From Desulfobulbaceae bacterium (GTDB taxonomy: Bacteria; Desulfobacterota; Desulfobulbia; Desulfobulbales; Desulfobulbaceae), in contig DAOVTM010000101.1 in assembly GCA_030633145.1 (NCBI GenBank), positions 1 to 10,469 of the forward strand: a DNA stretch of 10,469 bases, given 5' to 3'. A model generated the notes under the pieces. The model saw only the letters and a list, made by a program, of their open reading frames with translations. It had not been told where the DNA came from and ran no database searches. Position 1 is the stretch's first letter. Every line of letters begins with the position of its first letter. Both the position numbers and the translations under genes were made by a program. Positions 7,056 through 10,469 of this stretch are shown one piece after another.

Positions 7056-7988
7056 TCAGGCTTGTTGCTGCGCATCTTCCAGCAGGCAGTTGAGGATAGC
7101 CTTGTGCATGTGCAGCTTGTTCTCGGCCTGGTCAAAGACCACAGACTGCGCACCCTCCAAAACCTCTTCCGTAATCTCCTCACCCCGGTGGGCGGGCAGA
7201 CAGTGGAGAACCATAACATCATCCTCAGCACGGGAGAGCAACTCTTTATTAACCTGATACGGTTTGAAGATCTCTATCCGCTCATCAGCCTCTTCCTCCT
7301 GACCCATGGAGGCCCACACATCGGTGGAGACCACGTCCGCATCCTCAATCGCCTCTATCGGGTCGTACATAACATTGATAGGACAGGAACCCTTCATACG
7401 GGCAATGGATAAGATCTCCGGGTCAGGTTCATATCCCTCTGGACAGGCCAGGGTCAATGAAAAGCCAAGTACTGAGGCCGCTTGAATCCAGGAGTTGGCC
7501 ATATTATTGCCGTCTCCGATCCAGACGATTTCCAGATTTTCCGGGGTACCCTTCTTTTCGATCACGGTCATAATGTCGCTGAGTACCTGGCAGGGATGGT
7601 GGAGATCAGTGAGGGCATTGATCACCGGCACGTCCGAATAACGAGCCAGTTCGTCAACTATCTCCTGACCAAAGGTACGCACCACAATGCCGTCCACATA
7701 GCGGCTCAACACCCTGGCTGTATCCTTGAGTGGTTCGCCCCGGCCTAATTGGCTGTCTCTGGAGGAGAGATAAATGACCTGACCGCCCAGGGAGTACATG
7801 GCGGATTCAAAGGAAACCCGTGTTCTGGTCGATGCCTTTTCAAACAACATGCAGATGGTCTTGCCGGTAAGCGGCTGCTGGCAGATGCCCTTTCTCGTCT
7901 CTTCTTTGAGTACCATGGCTCGAACCAGCAAGGTCTGCAACTGAGGCTGGTTAAAATCTTGTAGTGAAAGCAGGTGTTTGTTGAACAT
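7056..7988 (-). CDS. argF: Ornithine carbamoyltransferase
   Basis: ArgF transfers the carbamoyl group from carbamoyl phosphate to ornithine, giving citrulline, as a cytoplasmic trimer. The 310-residue protein shows the carbamoyl-phosphate site STRTR (53-57), HPCQ (131-134), the ornithine-binding DVWASMGQE (223-231) and HCLPAHRG with the catalytic Cys263 (262-269). DVWxSMG and HCLP distinguish it from aspartate carbamoyltransferase. It is the first gene of the operon. The ATG at 7986-7988 has no clear Shine-Dalgarno sequence; an in-frame TGA at 8016-8018 excludes a much longer N-terminus. A dyad in the leader (8019-8075) may regulate it. The genes for earlier arginine steps (argA/J, B, C, D) are not in this window. 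Confidence 0.98.
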   Translation of the reverse strand: MFNKHLLSLQDFNQPQLQTLLVRAMVLKEETRKGICQQPLTGKTICMLFEKASTRTRVSFESAMYSLGGQVIYLSSRDSQLGRGEPLKDTARVLSRYVDGIVVRTFGQEIVDELARYSDVPVINALTDLHHPCQVLSDIMTVIEKKGTPENLEIVWIGDGNNMANSWIQAASVLGFSLTLACPEGYEPDPEILSIARMKGSCPINVMYDPIEAIEDADVVSTDVWASMGQEEEADERIEIFKPYQVNKELLSRAEDDVMVLHCLPAHRGEEITEEVLEGAQSVVFDQAENKLHMHKAILNCLLEDAQQQA

Positions 7989-8018
7989 GATTTTGTTGTG
8001 GGTACTGTGTGAAATTCA

Positions 8019-8075
8019 GATTAACCCAGGAGAACTCTCCCATGCCCGGTCGCACTTATGTCCGGGGAGTTAATC
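8019..8075 (-). promoter_or_regulatory. Inverted-repeat hairpin in the argF leader
   Basis: Perfect 7-bp arms GATTAAC (8019-8025) and GTTAATC (8069-8075) enclose a second stem CCCGG (8045-8049) / CCGGG (8062-8066) with a 12-nt loop. The structure ends 30 nt before the argF start codon. It could be a leader RNA structure or an operator. It is not a terminator for either strand because no T-run follows it. I see no recognisable riboswitch or leader peptide. Confidence 0.35.
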
Positions 8076-8085
8076 TCAAGAATAA

Positions 8086-8114
8086 TTGATAAAAAAAAAA
8101 CAGCTATATTGCAA
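8086..8114 (-). promoter_or_regulatory. Possible weak promoter for the argF operon
   Basis: On the minus strand TTGCAA (8109-8114) and TATCAA (8086-8091) are 17 nt apart, each matching four of six consensus bases. The spacer contains a run of ten T. Transcription would start near 8079 and place the 8019-8075 hairpin at the very start of the message. The whole region is AT-rich, so chance matches are likely. Confidence 0.22.
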
Positions 8115-8254
8115 AGTAATTCGTATGAAACGGTTATAAAAATTTAAGAAAGTTACGAGAAAATTTAAAATCAAGCGTTATAAATAGATATAGTTATCAC
8201 TTTTCCTGCCATACCGGTCAGTTTTTTCCCATTTTTTTATGGAAATATTGTACC

Positions 8255-8283
8255 CTGACAAACAGGCAGATAGGCTGTTCAAT
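8255..8283 (+). promoter_or_regulatory. Possible promoter for the scaffold/GGGtGRT genes
   Basis: CTGACA (8255-8260, five of six consensus bases), a 17-nt spacer and TTCAAT (8278-8283, four of six) would give a start near 8290 and a leader of about 29 nt. The position fits the gene at 8319 but the -10 box is weak. Confidence 0.35.
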
Positions 8284-8318
8284 ATACATCATAGCAAATT
8301 ACTCATTGAGGACAAATT

Positions 8319-9011
8319 ATGATTTACTCTTCTGAAGTAAAGGAGATGCACTGTGTTGTCCAGGGGACAAACCACGGGCCGTCACCCATCCCCCAAGAGG
8401 GACAGTGGAATCAGGTGCGGGAGATAACAGACATCAACGGCCTGACCCATGGCGTGGGTTGGTGCGCTCCGCAGCAGGGAGCCTGCAAGCTGACCCTTAA
8501 CATCAAGGACGGCATTATTGAAGAGGCCCTGATCGAGACCGTGGGCTGTACCGGCATGACTCATTCTGCGGCCATGGCCTCGGAGATCCTCCCCGGCAAG
8601 ACCATCCTGGAAGCGTTAAATACCGATCTGGTCTGCGATGCCATCAACGTGGCCATGCGCGAACTCTTCCTGCAGATTAGTTACGGGCGCAGTCAATCGG
8701 CCTTTTCTGAAGGCGGGCTGCCCATCGGAGCCGGGCTGGAAGATCTGGGCAAGGGTTTATGTACGGTAACCGGTACTACCTACGGCACCAAGCTGAAGGG
8801 ACCCCGTTATCTTGAGGTGGCAGAGGGCTATGTAATGGAGTTGGGTCTGGACAAGGACGATGAGGTGATCGGCTATAAATTCGTCTCCATGGGCAGGATG
8901 ATGGAGAGTATCAGGAAGGGTGTTGATCCGGCTGAGGCATTGAAGTCGGCCAGCGGTACCTACGGACGATTCGCAGACGCAGTAAAAACCATTGACCCCA
9001 GGCAGGAGTAA
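8319..9011 (+). CDS. IscU/NifU-like iron-sulfur cluster scaffold family protein
   Basis: The 230-residue protein contains LIETVGCTGMTHSAAMASEI followed by LPGKTILEAL (71-100), closely matching the IscU/NifU pattern around the second ligand cysteine (GCxxxxxSxxxxxExxxGKTxxEAL). Cysteines are at 12, 49, 56, 77, 106 and 148. WCAPQQGAC (48-56) lies where IscU has its first ligand cysteine. It is much longer than IscU (about 130 residues); the extra sequence lies at both ends, including a glycine-rich region (131-161) and a C-terminal tail. GAGGA at 8308-8312, 6 nt before the ATG, fixes the start. Only 5 nt separate it from the GGGtGRT gene. The family is annotated as an iron-sulfur assembly scaffold by similarity; cluster binding and client proteins are not established here. 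No desulfurase (iscS/nifS) gene is nearby. Confidence 0.85.
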   Translation: MIYSSEVKEMHCVVQGTNHGPSPIPQEGQWNQVREITDINGLTHGVGWCAPQQGACKLTLNIKDGIIEEALIETVGCTGMTHSAAMASEILPGKTILEALNTDLVCDAINVAMRELFLQISYGRSQSAFSEGGLPIGAGLEDLGKGLCTVTGTTYGTKLKGPRYLEVAEGYVMELGLDKDDEVIGYKFVSMGRMMESIRKGVDPAEALKSASGTYGRFADAVKTIDPRQE

Positions 9012-9016
9012 AGACC

Positions 9017-10015
9017 ATGGCACTTTTTGAAAGTTATGAGAGAAGAATCGATCAGGTCAATGCGACCCTGGCTGAGTACGGGATCAAGGATCTGGAAGAG
9101 GCGCGGCAAAACTGCACGGATGCGGGGGTGGATGTCTATACCATTGTCAGGGAGGTACAGCCCATCTGCTTTGAAAACGCCTGCTGGGGCTATATAGTCG
9201 GAGCGGCCATTGCCCTGAAAAAAGGACAGACCAGAGCCGCAGAGATCGCCTCAACCCTGGGAATCGGACTGCAGGCCTTCTGTATAGCAGGTTCTGTTGC
9301 CGAAGACCGCAAGGTGGGCATTGGGCATGGCAACCTGGCAGCCATGCTGCTACGGGAAGAGACCCGCTGCTTTGCCTTTCTGGCCGGTCATGAGTCTTTT
9401 GCCGCTGCTGAAGGAGCCATTGGTATTGCCAAGTCCGCTAACAGGGTGCGCACAGAACCGCTGCGGGTGATCCTCAACGGGTTGGGCAAGGATGCTGCCT
9501 ATATTATATCCAGGATTAACGGGTTTACCTATGTCAAGACCCAGTTTGACTATGCAGCCGGAACCCTGGCGGTTGTTCTGGAAAAGCCGTTTTCCGATGG
9601 GGCGCGGGCAGAGGTACGCTGCTTTGGTGCCGACGATGTACGGGAAGGGGTGGCTATCAATCACCTGGAAGGGGTGGATGTGTCTATCACAGGTAATTCC
9701 ACCAACCCGACCCGCTTCCAGCACCCGGTGGCCGGCACCTATAAGAAGGAGTGTAATGAGCAGGGCAAGAAATATTTTTCCGTTGCCTCGGGCGGCGGCA
9801 CCGGTCGCACCCTGCATCCCGATAATATGGGTGCAGGTCCGGCCTCCTACGGTATGACCGACACCATGGGCAGGATGCACTGTGATGCCCAGTTTGCCGG
9901 ATCATCATCCGTCCCCGCCCATGTGGAGATGATGGGTTTTATCGGTATGGGCAATAATCCCATGGTCGGAGCCTCTGTTGCGGTGGCTGTTGCCATGGAG
10001 CAGGCTGCTGGCTGA
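9017..10015 (+). CDS. GGGtGRT family protein of unknown function
   Basis: This 332-residue protein contains the motif GGGTGRT (259-265) that names the family, followed by LHPDNMGAGPASYGMTDTMG. Other visible features are the N-terminal ALFESYERR, QPICFENACWGY with Cys51 and Cys56, a glycine/alanine-rich stretch (80-135, including GIGHGNLAAMLLREE), and further cysteines at 33, 89, 118, 202, 246 and 289. No signal peptide or membrane segment is evident, so it is probably cytoplasmic. The ATG follows AGGAG at 9004-9008. The gene is placed directly behind the IscU-like scaffold gene, as I recall for this family in other anaerobes, implying that the two products work together, perhaps in iron-sulfur or metal handling. 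The biochemical activity is unknown to me. Confidence 0.88.
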   Translation: MALFESYERRIDQVNATLAEYGIKDLEEARQNCTDAGVDVYTIVREVQPICFENACWGYIVGAAIALKKGQTRAAEIASTLGIGLQAFCIAGSVAEDRKVGIGHGNLAAMLLREETRCFAFLAGHESFAAAEGAIGIAKSANRVRTEPLRVILNGLGKDAAYIISRINGFTYVKTQFDYAAGTLAVVLEKPFSDGARAEVRCFGADDVREGVAINHLEGVDVSITGNSTNPTRFQHPVAGTYKKECNEQGKKYFSVASGGGTGRTLHPDNMGAGPASYGMTDTMGRMHCDAQFAGSSSVPAHVEMMGFIGMGNNPMVGASVAVAVAMEQAAG

Positions 10016-10041
10016 TAAATATTATTTCTGGAGGTATGAGC

Positions 10042-10245
10042 ATGAAGGTATCTTTTCTGATTTTATCCCTGGTTATGGCAGGGTTGCTGGGCGGTTGTTA
10101 TTATTATCCGCCTCCTCCCCCGGTGGTTGTACCAGGCCCGCCCGTTATAGTGGTACCGGGTCCGGGAGTTATTGTACCCCCACCTCCTCCGCCGCCGGGG
10201 TATTATCCTGGTCCTCCCCCTCCCCCGCCGGTTTTTTATCCTTAA
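10042..10245 (+). CDS. Small proline/tyrosine-rich lipoprotein
   Basis: The 67-residue product starts MKVSFLILSLVMAGLLGGC, a lipoprotein signal peptide with lipobox LGGC (Cys19). The mature part is only about 49 residues of low complexity: YYYPPPPP, VVVPGPP, VIVVPGPGVIV, PPPPPPPGYYPGPPPPPP and VFYP. I choose the ATG at 10042 rather than 10036 because GGAGG (10030-10034) is 7 nt from the former and 1 nt from the latter. It lies 26 nt after the GGGtGRT stop and is probably on the same message. Short Pro/Tyr/Val-rich lipoproteins occur in many Gram-negative genomes without known function; an outer-membrane or periplasmic location is inferred from the signal. Confidence 0.75.
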   Translation: MKVSFLILSLVMAGLLGGCYYYPPPPPVVVPGPPVIVVPGPGVIVPPPPPPPGYYPGPPPPPPVFYP

Positions 10246-10267
10246 CAGGAGTTCTCGGGAAGGGGGA

Positions 10268-10308
10268 CATTCCATAGAGGCAGGAGATGTTCTTGTCTCT
10301 ACGGAATG
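10268..10308 (+). terminator. Hairpin after the lipoprotein gene, possible 3' end
   Basis: CATTCC-A-TAGAG (10268-10279) pairs with CTCTA-C-GGAATG (10297-10308), a 12-bp stem with one mismatch and a 17-nt loop, 22 nt after the lipoprotein stop. It is not followed by a T-run, so it is not a classical intrinsic terminator. It may protect the 3' end or be another palindromic repeat. Confidence 0.35.
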
Positions 10309-10318
10309 AAACCGCAAA

Positions 10319-10442
10319 CGTTTCTTGTTCCTACGCTCCAGCGTGGGAATGTATTGTGGATGCTCCAGGTAAGCGAGCCTGCGAGACTCTGTCTGTGGGA
10401 ACCGGTGGGGAAATGTTAGATTAATTTTGCATTAGTACTTAA
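10319..10442 (-). repeat. Palindrome-rich interspersed repeat, copy 2 (inverted)
   Basis: About 124 bp that, read on the minus strand, begins TTAAGTACTAATGCA and ends near AAGAAACG, like copy 1 at 1435-1583. The first 47 bases agree with copy 1 at 43 positions, and the far end also matches, including the hairpin at 10327-10350 with core ACGCTCCAGCGT. The middle (about 10351-10395) differs from copy 1 and is shorter. The two copies face each other around the intact core genes. No coding potential. Confidence 0.75.
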
Positions 10443-10469
10443 TGAAAATAGGTCTTAAAATTGGTCTTA

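Larger units (their letters stand above)
7989..8318. other. AT-rich divergent intergenic region
   Basis: These 330 bases separate the divergent argF operon and the scaffold/GGGtGRT genes. The argF-proximal part (8019-8075) is a GC-richer dyad. The middle (about 8080-8240) is strongly AT-rich, with an A10 run at 8091-8100 and no credible reading frame. The right end carries a candidate plus-strand promoter and the ribosome binding site of the scaffold gene. No tRNA or known RNA gene was recognised. Confidence 0.6.

Noticed and set aside
5704..7257. Long plus-strand open frame of 517 codons opposite argG/argH
   Set aside because: It is antisense to clear argG, argH and argF sequence, has no family resemblance and no supporting ribosome binding site; it is a by-product of the coding strand's composition.
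8003..8024. ArgR operator (ARG box) upstream of argF
   Set aside because: TGAAATTCA resembles a half site, but the spaced 18-bp palindrome of a real ARG box is not there.
10443..10469. Short direct repeat GGTCTTA...GGTCTTA at the right edge
   Set aside because: Two 7-base copies in AT-rich DNA cut by the window edge are too little to interpret.
1..10469. CRISPR array, tRNA or rRNA genes
   Set aside because: No regularly spaced direct repeats with spacers, and no recognisable tRNA or rRNA sequence on either strand.

Overview
The window looks like a chromosomal segment of a Gram-negative, anaerobic-type bacterium of the Desulfobacterota, most likely Desulfobulbales and possibly a cable-bacterium relative. 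This assignment is inference. It rests on the gene neighbourhood (arg genes followed by a lipoprotein and lysA, and an IscU-like/GGGtGRT pair), on the style of the proteins, and on interspersed palindromic repeats with a GCTGGAGC core. No rRNA or other marker gene is present to confirm it.

Layout. (1) Positions 1-140, minus strand: the 5' end of a ComEA-like helix-hairpin-helix secreted protein, with a good sigma-70-type promoter. (2) Positions 268-1441, minus strand: a decayed AAA-ATPase-like/PD-(D/E)XK nuclease gene (DUF1703 type). It is broken by a 133-bp MITE-like element with perfect 15-bp terminal repeats and an 8-bp target duplication, by a separate frameshift, and by loss of its N-terminal part. 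(3) Positions 1435-2003: a second, different palindrome-rich repeat, followed by a remnant of an IS4-type transposase. (4) Positions 2028-7988, minus strand: a compact biosynthetic operon transcribed argF, argG, argH, FN3-domain lipoprotein, lysA. (5) Positions 7989-8318: an AT-rich divergent intergenic region with a leader hairpin on the argF side and a possible promoter on the other side. (6) Positions 8319-10245, plus strand: an IscU-like scaffold protein, a GGGtGRT protein and a tiny proline/tyrosine-rich lipoprotein, probably one transcript. (7) Positions 10246-10469: a hairpin, then a second copy of the repeat seen at 1435, in inverted orientation.

How the genes work together. ArgF, ArgG and ArgH carry out the last three steps from ornithine to arginine. 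LysA makes lysine from meso-diaminopimelate. The lipoprotein between argH and lysA overlaps argH by 4 nt and ends 12 nt before lysA, so it is tied to the operon although its role is unknown. The divergent scaffold/GGGtGRT pair looks like an iron-sulfur-related module of unknown function and is the least understood conserved unit here. The left 2 kb and the last about 150 bp are mobile-element debris around an otherwise ordinary core segment. I did not find a clear new defence or signalling system.
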